A stretch of DNA of 64,000 nt from Cryptomeria japonica (GCF_030272615.1 NC_081406.1:230322896-230386895), one strand, 5' to 3'. Shown: positions 47,165-59,458, counted from the stretch's first letter. Notes: generated by a model not told the origin, from the sequence alone. A program made the numbers and translations.

Positions 47165-48389
47165 TGTTGGCAAATTGGAGGAATTGATTATGTGTTGCAT
47201 TGATGTTTTGTCATTGATGGCAACACCGACTGTTTTTGTTGTTTACCGGTTTCCGGTAGAGCGGTTGGATTATGATATTGATTTGGTATGCTTCGGTATG
47301 CTTTGGTTTGTGGAATTGGTTTGGATTTGTCATTCATGCTATTCAGATATGTATCATGATCAATTGGTTTGGGATTTGATGACTCAGGAGCTATCATTTG
47401 TTCTAGTAAGCCTTTTGGTCACCGGTAAGGGTTTTACCGACAAAGCTTTGTTGAAGATCTTTTGATGCACTTGATAAGTGGTGTTGGTGCGGCTTCTACA
47501 TGGCTTTCGAGATGCTGTTGGTTATCTTGTTCGTGTTTCTGTTGATCGGTGCTTTTGCATTTAGGATTGGACCTAATGCTATCTTATTTTGCTAGGTTAT
47601 GGACCGGTTTATGTAACGTGCTGGTGGATGATCCCGATGCGTTACCGGTTGGATCTATTGATTGGATTAAGTTGTTTTGGTCTTAGGCCGACTTGGTTGA
47701 TCATTGGATTGCGGGTTTATGTTATGAATTTATTGTATTATCTTTTAGGTGGCCGACCTAATTGTTTAGGTCCTGAGTTGGTATAAATATGATGTAAGAT
47801 CTCTTTGTAGATCATGGTTATGGTTTTAGGGGTTATGTGATTATTTGTGTGCGAATAAGGTTGTAATTATATGCAGAGGTTTTGGTTGATCATAGGTGAT
47901 CGAATTGGGTTGGTGAAAGAGGTTTAAGGCCTCCGGTACTGAGCTTAACCGGAATTGTACTTAGGCACAGGAGATGCTATTCTTGCAGTTCACTCTTCTT
48001 TCCAGATTGTAGTCTGGATTTATTTTGTAGTTAGTGAGGCTCCTTTTGTGATGAGCAGTGCGCTAGGCTGTTGGCCTTCCTGCATGTGCAAGCCCCTCTT
48101 TTTGTAATCACATACTTATTGCAGAAGTATTATCTGACTGTGGGTAGGCTTCCCACCGTGGTTTTTCTCTTTACCGGGTTTTCCACGTACAAATCTTGGT
48201 GTTATCTTTTGTGGATGGTTGGTAAATGTTCTGTGGTTTATATTTGTGCTTAACTGTTATATCTGCTATTCCGGTATTTGGTTTATGTATTCCAGTAATA
48301 AGGTTTTAATGCTTAAAGTTCTATAATCTATCAACAACTGATTCACCCCCCCCTCTCAGTTGTCCACTGATTATCTAAGCTGTCTAACA
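47165..48389 (+). mobile_element. solo LTR, Ty1/copia-like
   Basis: Starts TGTTGGCAAATTGG and ends CTGTCTAACA, flanked by a perfect 5-bp target-site duplication, taaac, at 47160-47164 and 48390-48394. Length is 1,225 bp. A TATA box (GGTATAAATATG) lies at 47782-47789. Near 48140-48190, GGTAGGCTTCCCACCGTGG and ACCGGGTTTTCCACG have the form of the stem found near the 3' end of many plant copia LTRs. The open frame at 47175-47465 lies wholly inside the LTR and is not taken as a gene. It interrupts the gypsy leader. Confidence 0.9.
47782..47789 (+). promoter_or_regulatory. TATA box of the copia-like solo LTR
   Basis: GTTGGTATAAATATGATG sits roughly at the middle of the LTR, where the U3/R border is expected. 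Confidence 0.6.
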
Positions 48390-48449
48390 TAAACTACAAC
48401 ATTGTCTCCTTGGTGTCTGCCTCATGAGAGGGGGTTAGGCTCCAAGGAG

Positions 48450-51136
48450 ATGACGATAGGAAAGGGGGAGGATCTTCAAAAGGAATTTCTGAAAGGATGT
48501 GACCAATAGAAAAAAGATCTAATAACTACCATGGGAAAAGATAAAGGATTAATGCACTCCCAAATCAAATACACCCATGGCCACAAGAGATAAGAAAATT
48601 CAATAGAGATTGCATAACGGATTGAACTAACAAAGAAAGTAAACATGGCAAGCCCAAACAGAGAGGAAAGAAGGCAAAGACAAAATGTTGAAAGGGAAGA
48701 GAGATATTGCAAAAGATTAGAAAATGCGAAAAAGTAGAGGAGTGAGCGTGTCGAGGTGGGTGTTGCCAAGAAGAAAAAAAGAAAAGAACTAGAGAGGAAG
48801 AATAGAAGACTCGAGAGAAATCAAATTAATGGTGGGAAAAATATGGACACCTTTTAACTAGTTTAGAGAAGATCATAAATGACTATGGAAGATCTAAAAA
48901 GTTGTTGCTAGGAGATTGTAGTAGCATAGAGGCTTCATCCCTACTACAACTCTCCAGAAGTTCAACAATCAAACTGGATCTGTTAAACACAATGATTAAG
49001 TTGATAGATTTCTTGAGTTTCTTAAAACTTTGAATAAGGTCCTATCCATTCAAGAAGAATATCTGGAGGAAATGGTCAATAGAAGTACAAAGAAATTAAG
49101 AAAGGAAGAAATAGAAAAGGAGAAGAGATTATGTATAATTTGGGAGAAGAATTATGGTCACTAACTAATGAAATGTTATTAATAAACAAAAAGATAAAAA
49201 GATGTTATGAAGAGTCACAACCCTTGGACCAGGATCCATCCTCTATGCCATATAAGAGTAGAAGGATTTCAATCGAGGAAGTACCACAAATGGAAGAGAC
49301 AAGTAAACAAGAGGACAAAGCAACAAATTAGGTAGAGATTCTTGGAGGAGTATCTTGAGATTAAGTTAGCTAGAGATAAGGGTAGAGAACATAAGTCCCT
49401 TACAACAAAAGCCTTCAAAAAGGAGAAAACAAACAGCTCACCTCTCCACAAACCTAATACAGAGAAAAGGGAGACAAAAATGGAATCAACCATCAAGCTA
49501 CTAGTGTTCAGGAAAAACACCAGTTGTAGAGCATATCTTCTTTTTGGAATCACTTTGGGCAAGGTAGGACGTTGAGGAAGACAAAATTAAATTATTAGAA
49601 TTTGTGGCCTCCCTATGGAAAGACATCCTAGATTGGTATAAAAAGACATCCTAAACATGAAAAAGATTGGGAAGAAGTGAAGAAAGACTTGTTAGCCAAC
49701 TTTGATACTTCAGACTTTCCTATGGAAAGTGTAAGTACGATGAGGGAATTAGTTCAAAAAGAGGATGAATTAGTCAAAGTGTATGATTAGAGATTGAAGG
49801 AAGTATGCGAGAAGCTAGAGGAACCCTTGATCGAATTGTAGAAGATTGAATGCTTCATTTCCAGTTTATAGGACATTAGAGAAGAGCATTGGATGGGAGG
49901 ATTTTTGACACCTACATGGATGTTGTCACAATCGCCTATCGCATTGAGGCCCAACCATGGCGCAAAGTAGATAAAGAAGTACATAAAGAGGCCTTTGAGA
50001 AATTGCAATTAATAGTAGAACAATTGACTTTGCAGCAAGGTATCATGGTAAGAGGAGAAGCAAAGAAGTCTAAAGAAATATGGTGTTCATGTTGTTCAAG
50101 AGAAGGGCACATCCGGAATGAATGCCCCAAGGCACAAGGAGAAAGAACAACCACCACCCTCCAAGTAGATTTCAAAACCGCATCGGCCAAATTAAACTCA
50201 GTATTGTGGGACTTGTGGTGTTGGGACAGTCGCCCCACAAAAAATTGCTCTACCAATCAACTATGTATCCGGAAAGCTAAAGACCGTTCGGACCTCAGAT
50301 GTCTGTTGCATCATGACTGTGATAGGGAGGTAGACCGGAATATGGCTTGTCAAAGGTCTTGTGGAGCAACCTTTATATGCTAATGATGGTGGATATAGAC
50401 AACTACCATGGAGGAATAAGAAGAACACCTATGCATTGCAAATCCATCCTCCGTACAACTATTTAGAGGACAATAGTCAATCCAATTATAGAGGAGGAAG
50501 AGGATGCAAAAGAAACAATCGTAGAAGGAATTGTGCATCTTGTTACAATTGTGGAAATGTGGGTCACGTTACAATAGAATGCTGGTCTGAGAAGAAGAAA
50601 AGTTGTGCATTTTGTGGATATGATACCCATGATCTATTCAAATGTGAGAGAGCGCAACAATATTTTCAGAATGCCCCACCACATTCAAGGATTGATGACT
50701 TGCAAGGGAATAGAGGAGCAAGAGTGATAAGGAGAACTCCACCACAGGGTGTGAGAGGATGCCAATGCATGGATAATTGGTCATTTGATATCTCAAATGA
50801 AGAGTATTTTGGAGAAGAACATCAGGGGTGGACCTCAAAGAAGTAGTCAAGTAGTAAGAAGGACAAAGCTACAATCCTAATGCACCAAGGAATAGATACC
50901 ATCGAAAATAAGAACATCATTGAAGAAGTCAGTGAGGAGTCTAGACCAGAAGAAGAAGAATACGATTACTTCCTACCCAATAAGCAACAACATGATAGGG
51001 TAGTAGAAAATGCCAAACAACATATCCTACAACGACAAAATGATGATGTGGCTTTTTTTTTTGAAGAGGAAGTTCTCATGTTGAAAAGCTTGGCCTCCTT
51101 GGCTCAACAAAAGGATTTATTAGTCAAATTGAAATA
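48450..51136 (+). pseudogene. gypsy gag polyprotein, broken, three zinc knuckles
   Basis: A likely start is the ATG at 48450 (MTIGKGEDLQKEFLKGCDQ, then a stop). The region is Lys/Glu-rich and helical (49131-49575), as gag matrix/capsid regions often are. A CX2CX4HX4C zinc knuckle (CSCCSREGHIRNEC) lies at 50084-50125. Two more follow in another frame: CYNCGNVGHVTIEC (50541-50582) and CAFCGYDTHDLFKC (50604-50645). An acidic Glu-rich segment (50880-51137) follows. Zinc knuckles bind packaged RNA in gag proteins. At least two frameshifts and several stops break the frame. Three knuckles is more than the one or two usual in plant gypsy gag. Confidence 0.75.
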
Positions 51137-51240
51137 ATTGGAAATGTTTTGAAATAAACAGAAACAACCACAAGTTCATAAGATAACAAAAGATTGAAAT
51201 TGGAAAAATTTATCTTTGTTGATTACTGCACATCTTAATA

Positions 51241-51561
51241 ATGTTAGTAAAACATGTTATGATAGATTTGGGTGCAGATCTCAATATCATGTTGGCAACC
51301 ACTTGGGAAAGACTAGGCTACCCCAAGTTGGTCAAAACTCCAATTAACATAAGCTTAGCAGATGGATCAGGTATGGAGACACTAGGAACCTGGAGGAATG
51401 TAGAAGTAAACATTCATGGCCTCAAGCAACTAACAAATTTTGAGGTAGTGGAAATGAAGGAACCCTTCAATACTTTTAGGGCACTACTAGGCCTAAAATG
51501 GTTTTTTAATTTTAGTGGAATTGTGGATTCAAGGAAGGAAGAGTATCTCTTTTGTAGATGA
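51241..51561 (+). pseudogene. gypsy aspartic protease domain
   Basis: A 106-codon open frame begins MLVKHVMIDLGADLNIM; IDLGAD is the retropepsin active-site motif, usually D-S/T-G-A, here with Leu in the second position. Downstream FRALLGLKWF matches the conserved I-L-G-x-x-W/F end of gypsy proteases. It follows gag and precedes RT in the same element. The active-site change and the disrupted neighbours make activity very unlikely. Confidence 0.77.
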
Positions 51562-52533
51562 AAACAAAATAATCCACATTCCCCTATGAGAATGAGAAGA
51601 TAGGACATATGTGGAAGAAGTAAAAGATAATAGTAATCCATGATTGACCTATTTAGTTTCTAAAAGGTCCACCACTAACCTTACAAAACCACCACAACTA
51701 TGCACCTGCAAGATGTATGGATTCAAAAGAGTGTTCATGTTACAAATCACTTGGAATGTATATTACAAAAGCATCAACCTACAAGATTAGAAGATACAAA
51801 ACAGATAAATCACATTCAAAGGGGCATATCACACAAAATTACCAAGATTTTTGGTGGTGGGAAATGTAAATGAATGCATATTGGATATGGAACGACCTTT
51901 TCAAGATGAATCAGTGTGGCTTAGCACACTTCAAGATACTTTAGTATATAATGTTGTTTGTTGATGGATCAATGTGGATTACCACACTTCAAGATACTTT
52001 AGTATACAATGTCGTTTGTTGATGGAATACACAGACACTATTCCTAGTTGGCATGCCTTCAGAATCCTAATTCGTGTCTGGTACATAAAAGGGGAGTACG
52101 ACATTATCCCTAAATATATAGTATTAAGCATCTCGGAGGATCACCTTCAAGTATGTCTTATCACATGGAAAGGATATAGGGAATATGATAATCGTCTATA
52201 CATTCAACTTTTCTACAGGTCCCTAATGTCAATAGTACAAACCTAGTACATCAATCAAGAAAGACAAGTAGAGACCAAAGATTGGGATGAACTTCAAAAG
52301 GAATTCATTTATAGATTTTCCTTTAGGATGAAAATAAGCAAATTGGTACTGCATTAAAAAGAATCAAGGAAATCATCTTCAAACTAGCTCTAGAGATAAC
52401 CACTGCTCCACAACTTCACAATCCGCCACCTCGAAGTCAAGGTATATGGAAACTAATTGAATGGTTGGAGAAAAAGCACACTTGGTGGAAAACAGATGCT
52501 ACACAACACACAAAGATGAAGAGAATCCAAACC
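51562..52533 (+). other. degenerate protease-RT linker with 58-bp tandem duplication
   Basis: No domain is recognised between protease and the inserted LTR. A 58-bp tandem duplication (51910-51967, 51968-52025) contains CACACTTCAAGATACTTTAG in both units, which differ at about six positions. Confidence 0.7.
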
Positions 52534-52839
52534 TGTTGTGACGTTTTCACACATCGCCCCATTGCAAATGGGGACCCCCAATTTTTCGCTTTTAGGTAGG
52601 TGTTTTGCTTGGGTTGTCTTGGCCTAGCAATAATCTCTTGGTTTTTTAGCCTTTGCTTATGAGAGGGTGTCCGTCATAATGCAAAAGGTTGTCAAGCTGT
52701 AAGGAAATGATCTTAAGTGTCAAGTCGCTTTAACGTGTCAATTTGTCCTTTTGAGGTCAATTTTTCACTTTGCCTTATAAATTTTGAGCAAAAATGATAA
52801 AATTATTGCAAATCTATGTGATTTTTGTGAAAGTCTAGA

Positions 52840-53900
52840 TGGATGGACTATGATTTTCCACTTTTGGGGACTCAAAATGATGCAAAAAAAAGTTAAAATT
52901 CCTTAAAGTTTTGATGGAGATCATTTTTTCACTGAGCAGTTAAGCTAATATCCATAGTCCCGATGGAATGGGATTTTCCACTTCACAAATGAATGAACAA
53001 AGTCAAATTTGATCAATGGAAGTCGTGAAAATCTGCTTTGTCTTGATGGGAGGTGTTTTTCCATTGAGATATTAAGGTAAATGCACCTTGTCCCTATGGA
53101 AGTTGTTTTTCCACCTCCATTTTGGGCACCAAATTACTTATTTTGAGTTTGGGACATGTGTTTGGAATGTTTAGTTAATAAAGGAATGAGGGTGCCCATG
53201 TGGAGAGTCCCGATGACCTTGGAATTTCCACCTTAAAGGCAAAAGTCCCAATGGACTTCGATTTTCCACCTGAGGCAATATTTTGTCCCACATGCATCAC
53301 GATGTTGTAGGAAGTGGAGGAAAAGTGAATAAAGCTGCAAGTGGGTGAATGAGCAAAGGTAGTAGTATAAGTGTTGATTGGTCCCTATGACCACCAAATC
53401 TCCACTCAGGGATAAATCAAGCAAATTTACAAGGACTGAATTAGTCCCTACAAGGATCGATTTTCCACTTGGAGAGAAAATGATCAAGGTGATGCAAAAA
53501 CAGCAAAAGTGGAGTCTTGATGACTATCGATTTTCCACTCAGCATAAATCAAGTAAATTTTACAAGGTGTCCTGACGGGAGTCGATTTCCTACTCCAAAA
53601 TGTGATTAAATAAACATGAAATGTCAAGGACTATTAGTCCCAATGAGAGTTGAATCTTCACCCAATGGACTTAGATTGCAAAGGAAATGAAAAGTGATGA
53701 AACAATCAGTCCCTATAAGGTTCGATTGTCCCCTTTGGGTGAAATTACAAGGGAAGGACAAAATTCACTAAAGAAAAGAGTCCTTATGGGCTACGATTTT
53801 CCACCAATTTGGTGGATAAAAACAATAGAAATCGATTCAGAAAGAATCTCAAAACAGTCCCAGTGCAAGTCAATTTTCCACCAGATAATGTTTGAAAGGA
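52840..53900. repeat. copy-C-specific U3 modules
   Basis: About a dozen irregular modules share a GTCCCNATGG core followed 8-12 bp later by ATTTTCCACT. Spacing varies from about 60 to 110 bp. They occupy the same place in the LTR as the different modules of copies A and B. Confidence 0.75.
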
Positions 53901-55185
53901 CTTTTGTCCCGCATGCATTGTGGAGTGAGTCATGATAGAGGAAAGGTGAATAAGTGCGAATGAGATAAATGAAACAAAACATAAGTTTTAAGCAGGTTTT
54001 ACAAGTCGGCTAGTAATGGAGAAGAAATGCCACCTTTGGAGAGACAACTCATCGACATATAAATAGAAGAAGATAAAACAAGACCGGCACCCCAACTCAA
54101 ATGCGATTCAAGGCAGAGGTAATTACCAACAGAAGATCCGCAAAGAAATCAGAACTCCAAATTGTACTAAAGGCTGATCCAAGATCAAAGCCTTCATTGC
54201 CTTGCTAAGCGAATGCCAGATGAGATTGGATTGAAAACGAATTTTCAGCTGAGAACATCCAGATTTGGAACAATTGCTATCTACGATTTGGTCATGATCT
54301 CAAACTAGAATCATCATTTCCGGACTTAGATATTCATTTCCAGATTTAGGGGGACTCTAAAACTTGTTTGATGAAGTGTTGATATTGCTTTCATTTATAT
54401 TTTCATGCTTCTTGATTCCTGATGTTTCATTTTTCAGGTTCAATGCAAGGATGAAAGGTGAAAGGAAGACTTAACCTTATAGAGTAATTAAGGTGTTCAA
54501 GCAGATCCAAGTAAGGAATTCATCAGGCCAAGAGAGTCCCACAATGAGGACGTCTGAGACACATCAGATCTGGAGTGAATGGGGGATCCAAAAAACCCAT
54601 TCTCATCATCAACTTAAAGCTCATTCATAGCGAATTTATGGGGCAGACCTGGGGCACACCATTTGACAGACATAGTTACAGTTTATATCAGATTTTTGAA
54701 ACGAATCATATACAGAACTAGAAGAGCTTGAGAATCTGATTTCAAAATCAGATTGAACGAATTGGTGGATTACCTAAGGGAATGGTTGCTGACACTAAGT
54801 GGTGCATTTCTAGACAATGTATCATTACCAGACTTGGAAGGTTTAATGCAAGGAATGCAAGGATGATGAAGAGTGAAGAGGTGAACACAAAAAAAATTCC
54901 TAAGTAGAGATCAATGTAGGACTCAAGGTGGAATAGTACACAAGGATGAAATTACCAAGTATGAGATAAAATACGAACTTGATCTGGGAAGAAGATAGTT
55001 TTAGAAGAGTTGATCAAGTCTAAAATACAGGCTGGGGTGGCATCCCAGTCACCATTCGTCCAATCAAAAGGTACCAAGTCAGAATTCAGTCAAGGATGGA
55101 ACAAGTGACATGTAGCGCTGCATCAAATATTATTTATCTTACCTATCCTCGTCTCTCATTTGGCCAATGTAATGGTGGTTGTAAC

Positions 55186-55203
55186 AAACCCTAATTAGGG
55201 TTT
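55186..55203. promoter_or_regulatory. palindromic double telo-box, copy C
   Basis: Perfect AAACCCTAATTAGGGTTT palindrome, starting 82 bp before the TATA box at 55268. Confidence 0.7.
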
Positions 55204-55267
55204 CTATCTTTTGATCTTGGCAATTGATTGTGAATCAATCTGAGCCGTTCATTGTAAATGGGACCTC

Positions 55268-55275
55268 TATATAAA
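55268..55275 (+). promoter_or_regulatory. TATA box of solo LTR copy C
   Basis: ACCTCTATATAAAGC, aligned with the TATA boxes of copies A, B and D. Confidence 0.72.
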
Positions 55276-56400
55276 GCTCACTGCTCTCATTTGTAAAGGC
55301 TAATGTTAGAAGAGTAGAAGAATAGTTGCTAAGGCAATTAGGAATTAGAAGTTAGAGTAGGAGTAGTTTAGGAGAGAAGGCAAAGATTTTTGCCAAGATC
55401 TTGTTGCAAGAGACATATCATTTTCATTGAAGTTATGGTGAATTTTGTGTGTTGGTTCTACAAGTTGCATGGTTCTTACCTCTCATTTGCTTTTATGTTG
55501 ATTAGATGAATGGAAGGAATTGTGGATGATTAATGGTGAAAAACTTTTCTATCCATACCACTAGTGATTTGCTGATTATAAATTTGCCCTGTGTGGTCAA
55601 CTGGAATCCTTAAAGAGCGTAACTTCTGTTGGTATTCACACCTTGATATGCATTGTCTTGATGGTATCCATGTTGTTAATAGTGATTTGAACATCTATTG
55701 TTTCCCTTAGAAGATAGTACTAAGCTTTGTGGAGTTGTTCTTTGCAAGGCAAAACAAAGCCTAGTAGAGTTTCACCTAATCATTCATTGTTTCTTACATT
55801 CCTAGGAGTAGATCAGTCTCCCTAAACCCTTCATCGTTTTGTCCTTTTGTCCAATTCAAGTTAGTTTAGGAGAGAAAGCATCACAAGATTGCAATATCGG
55901 ATGATCAAGTTTTAGCAATGTTCAAACATTCATGCATTCAACACAAGTCCCCTTGTGATTCGAACATTATCACATCAAACCATTGAGCTTATCCACACGT
56001 CAAGACTTGACAGTAGAAACTTTGGAGTCTTCCAATTGATCATATAGTTTAGCATTTGGGAAGATTTTGATCAAGAGAGGATAAGATACCTTGGTATTTT
56101 ATTCTGTGTTAGAGGTGTCTAAAAAACACATCAAGAAGACCCTAAAATTGACATAGCAGTAGCAGAAGGGGAATGTGAATTACAACACCAAAAAGGTTCA
56201 GAAGATCACTATTACAATCAGCCCCTAAAACTTAGAGAAGCAATTATAGCCTCTAGGGACAATCCAAAGTTGGCAAAGATTGGAGATTATTGGGATGAAT
56301 AGGTTGTTGCAGCCGTAATTGAATTATTGTTCGAGTATGAAGATCTATTCCTCAGACTTTCATAGAAATGAATAGAATCAAAGAAGTTGGGGTAATAAAG

Positions 56401-57720
56401 GTACAACTAAAGGAATAAACCAAACTGCTGAAGAAGAGACCTTATTATCTCAATCCAAACATGAAAAAGAGAGTGAAGATAGAATTGGACAAAATGTTGG
56501 CAACAAGAATAATAAAACTAGTGGAGAACTTAGAATGGATTAGTCCCATGGTGGTTCAAAATAAGAAAGCAGGTGAAATTAGGATCTGTGTAAATTTTTG
56601 GGAGCTCAACAAAGCTTGCATTTATGATCCCTTTCCTAGCTCTTTCATAGAAGAAATCTTGGAATATGTGGCAAGGCGAGAGATGTGTTCATTTATTGAT
56701 GGTTATTTTGGCTTCTATTAGGTTCAAATAAAAAAGTAAGACCAGCCAAAAACCACATTTGCCATTGAATTGGGATCTTTAATGTACAGAGTTATGCCCT
56801 TCGGCCTAGAAAATGCTTTGGTTATATTCAGTAGGACTATGGTGAACATGTTTAAGGAGTTATTAATGATTTTTTGGAGGTATGTTTAGATGATTGGATG
56901 ATATATGGATTAGTCAGAAATCACATTTAGTCCATCCACATGATGTTAGACAAATGCAAAAGTATGTAAATCTCTCTCAACATCAAGAAATGCATATTTG
57001 TGGTATCCTTTGGCACACATCTTGGTCATATAATATTTAAAGGACTCATGGTGAACCCAATGAAGATTGCCCTAATCATGACACGACTGCCACCTCACGA
57101 CAGCCCCACATTTTTAGGATACATAGGCTATTGTAGGAAGTTTATTAAAGGATATGCCACGCTAGTAGCCCATCTAGAAGAATCTATAAAAAGAGGACTA
57201 ATAAAGCAATTACTTGGACTGAACAATGCTAGCAATATTTTGACAACCTGAAACAAAAGATAGAAAAAGCCCACTATCCTCATATTTCTAGATTCGATAG
57301 TCCCCTTTCATGTCCATTTGCAATAGCTATAGGAGCAGTCCTCACACAACCTCGTGGTAACAAAGATCATCCAATTAACCTTCACTAGTCGGAAACTTTT
57401 CCAAGAAGATCAAAGTTATACAACCACCAAAAGAGAGGCCTTGGCTATAGTCTACACACTACATAAATTCTGCCACTACCTTCTGTTTGCACCCTTCACA
57501 TTCTACATAGATCATGAACCTTTGAAGTTTTTATTGAATAAATCTGTAATCCAAGGAAGAATCTGTAGATGGTTACTACTATTCCAATAGTTCAATTTTA
57601 ACATCATGGGGAAACTAGGGAGAAATAATCAAGGTCCAGACTACCTATCTTGCATTGACACATGAGAAGAACTAGATGAGGCCAAGGAGGACCTACCTGG
57701 CACCCACTTGTTCAAAATAA
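56401..57720 (+). pseudogene. gypsy reverse transcriptase and RNase H, broken
   Basis: RT fingers and palm start with MKKRVKIELDKMLATRI (56461) and include EIRICVNFWELNKAC. The active-site Asp pair is at 56889-56894 (CLDDWMIYG). A one-base loss just upstream, at TTTAAGGAGTTATTAATG, shifts the frame relative to the copy at 26.6 kb. The thumb (FLGYIGYCRKFIKGYA) is at about 57110-57160. RNase H/connection motifs (YTTTKREALAIVYTLH, then FYIDHEPLKFLLNK) are at about 57418-57590. RT copies the element RNA into DNA and RNase H degrades the RNA strand; this copy cannot do so because of stops and frameshifts. It is closely similar to the orphan fragment at 26184-27540. Confidence 0.87.
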
Positions 57721-57849
57721 CTACGGTATTGAACGAGCTCCTTGATGTTGCCACAATACTTTCTATAGGTGAATACCCTACTGATATGATGACAAATGAC
57801 AAAACAACTATTATTGCGAAAGTCACTTCCTTTCACAATGATAGGAGTG

Positions 57850-58930
57850 CTATACAAAAGAGGAAGAGATGAAATTCTTTGAAGAGTGGTATATGAACAT
57901 GAACGTGATGTAATTCTAAGAGAAGCACATGAATGCATCGCCAGAGGACATAATTGTGGAGACACCACTGCTCGAAAGGTCCTATTAGCTGGTCCTTGGT
58001 GGCCTAATTTTAACAACGATGCTAAGAATTATACCAAAAGTTGCATTTCTCAACGAATAGGATGACCCACCGTGAGAGACGAAATGCCCCTTAGTGCAGT
58101 TCTAGCACAAGTTCCTTTAGAGAAATGGGCCATTGATTTCATTGGACACATAGACCCTTCGATAAAACTTTTTGAGGCTAGATTTATCATTGTTGGTATC
58201 GATTAGTTGACAAAATGGGTTGAAGCTGAACCAACCAAAGATTTGGCTGCTTACATTGTTGCTAAATTTCTTTATCATAACATGATCACTGGATTTGGTT
58301 GTCCATTAAGCATAATGGGTGATCAAGGCAAACACTTTTTAAATACAATAATCAAGGAATTATTGGACAATTTTATGATTACTCACAACTGAAGTACACC
58401 CTACCATTTGCAAGCAAACAGGGCTAGTGAAGCACTAAATAAGATTATTGAATCCATTTTAACTAAGATGTGTGATGCAAATAGAACAAATTGGGATATT
58501 AATATTTCTGCCAGACTCTGGCCTCAATGCACTACCCACAAAAGGTCTACTGAGTTTACTCGCTTTGAGCTAGTCTATGGTGTGGAGGCCGATTTACCTC
58601 TTCATTTCGTAATCCACAACCTCCACACAACAGTTTCCTTAAGGCTCATAGATGATTAGTCCATCAAGCAATGACAAGAAGAATTAGACAAATTGGACAA
58701 GGCGAGACAACTTGCGGAAGATCATCTCTTAACATAAAGGAGGCAACAAAAAGCATGACATGACCGAAATATCAAATCAAAAGAAAGTTCAAAAAACAAG
58801 GAAAATTTAAAGTCCAATGGCTTGGTCCTTATCAAATCGATGACATCATGGATTATGTAGAAATCAGATTAGGGAAATTGGATGGAACAATTCTACAATG
58901 CTATGTAAATGGTGCCCAACTAAAACACTA
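57850..58930 (+). pseudogene. gypsy integrase, broken, DD35E residues retained
   Basis: The zinc-binding N-terminus is recognisable (REAHECIARGHNCGDTTARK at about 57915-57975). The catalytic core keeps Asp at 58135 (WAIDFIGHI), Asp at 58321 (IMGDQGKHF) and Glu at 58429 (NRASEALNK); the last two are separated by exactly 35 residues, the DD35E spacing of retroviral-type integrases. In-frame stops at 58062, 58204 and 58389 break it. The C-terminal part (58660-58930) is degraded and no chromodomain was seen. Integrase inserts the cDNA into the genome; this copy is dead. Confidence 0.83.
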
Positions 58931-59070
58931 TCATACCAATCTAGAGTAGAGTTGACTTGAGGACAAGCTAGCATTTTGAAAGGGGGGATGATATTGGTAG
59001 GAACAGAGCAAGTGTACACGCAGTCATTGAAGAACCTACCATACTTCACCGCAAAGAGCAAATATCGTCT

Positions 59071-59089
59071 AGAATAGGAGTAGAGTGAA
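59071..59089 (+). other. candidate polypurine tract
   Basis: AGAATAGGAGTAGAGTGAA directly precedes the 3' LTR start at 59090, where the plus-strand primer is expected. A second purine run, GAAAGGGGGGATG at about 58976, is an alternative. Confidence 0.4.
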
Positions 59090-59232
59090 TGGGTCACATC
59101 CCATTAGCTAAATATTTGTATAGCGAAAGATGTAACTAACAAAAGATGAATATAAGAAAATAGGATAAGGAAGATTGAAGAGATAGAATAGAGATAATAG
59201 AAGCAATGTATATATGATGTAATAGGAACTAG
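59090..59232 (+). mobile_element. truncated 3' LTR of the gypsy element
   Basis: TGGGTCACATCCC and about 140 bp downstream match the start of the 5' LTR at 46698. Similarity ends near 59232, so about 200 bp of the LTR and the right TSD are missing. Confidence 0.65.
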
Positions 59233-59458
59233 CAATTGCACCTTGGTGTGCAATGGGTACACCAAAGAGTTGTGGAAGGTTAATTAGGGAAAATTTTGGT
59301 ATATTTTTTGCATACATTTGTCTTATACATGAGGCCAATTTGTAGGCCACTTAATAAATGATATTGTTTGTGCAACAAAGGTCTTAATGGAGAAGTGATA
59401 GCTTTAAATCAGCTATGCATCCACTTTAGAGGTCCAAACATGATTGAAACAAAACCTA
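59233..59458. other. unassigned sequence
   Basis: Sequence after the point where the 3' LTR is lost. No gene or repeat family was recognised. Confidence 0.35.

Larger units (their letters stand above)
52534..56136 (+). mobile_element. solo LTR copy C (TGTTGTGACG family)
   Basis: Starts TGTTGTGACGTTTTCACAC, identical to copy A at the 5' end, and ends ACACATCAAGA (the usual CAACA has one change). Flanking 5-mers aaacc (52529-52533) and agacc (56137-56141) form a target-site duplication with one mismatch. Length is 3,603 bp. The U3 carries many modules of the form GTCCC.ATGG ... ATTTTCCACT (52840-53900). Telo-box, TATA and U5 align with copies A and B. It is inserted in the pol region of the gypsy element, so it is younger than that element. 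Confidence 0.92.
46698..59232 (+). mobile_element. decayed Ty3/gypsy retrotransposon (Athila/Tat-like)
   Basis: In order: 5' LTR (46698-47045), degraded PBS, gag with three zinc knuckles (48450-51136), protease (51241-51561), RT/RNase H (56401-57720), integrase (57850-58930), purine-rich tract and truncated 3' LTR (59090-59232). Gag-PR-RT-RH-IN is the gypsy order. Two solo LTRs (47165-48389 and 52534-56136) interrupt it; without them the element is about 7.7 kb. No chromodomain is seen, and the PBS-like sequence fits a decayed tRNA-Asp type, both consistent with non-chromovirus lineages, but the lineage call is inference. Many stops and frameshifts show it is inactive. The 5-mer before the 5' LTR is gtaga; the matching right-hand copy is lost with the 3' LTR end. 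Confidence 0.8.

Noticed and set aside
47175-47465. 96-codon hydrophobic ORF, could look like a membrane protein
   Set aside because: It lies wholly within a solo LTR defined by TSD and TG/CA ends.
53233-53982. Short open frames within solo LTR copy C
   Set aside because: They fall in the repeated U3 modules of an LTR and are not shared with the other copies.
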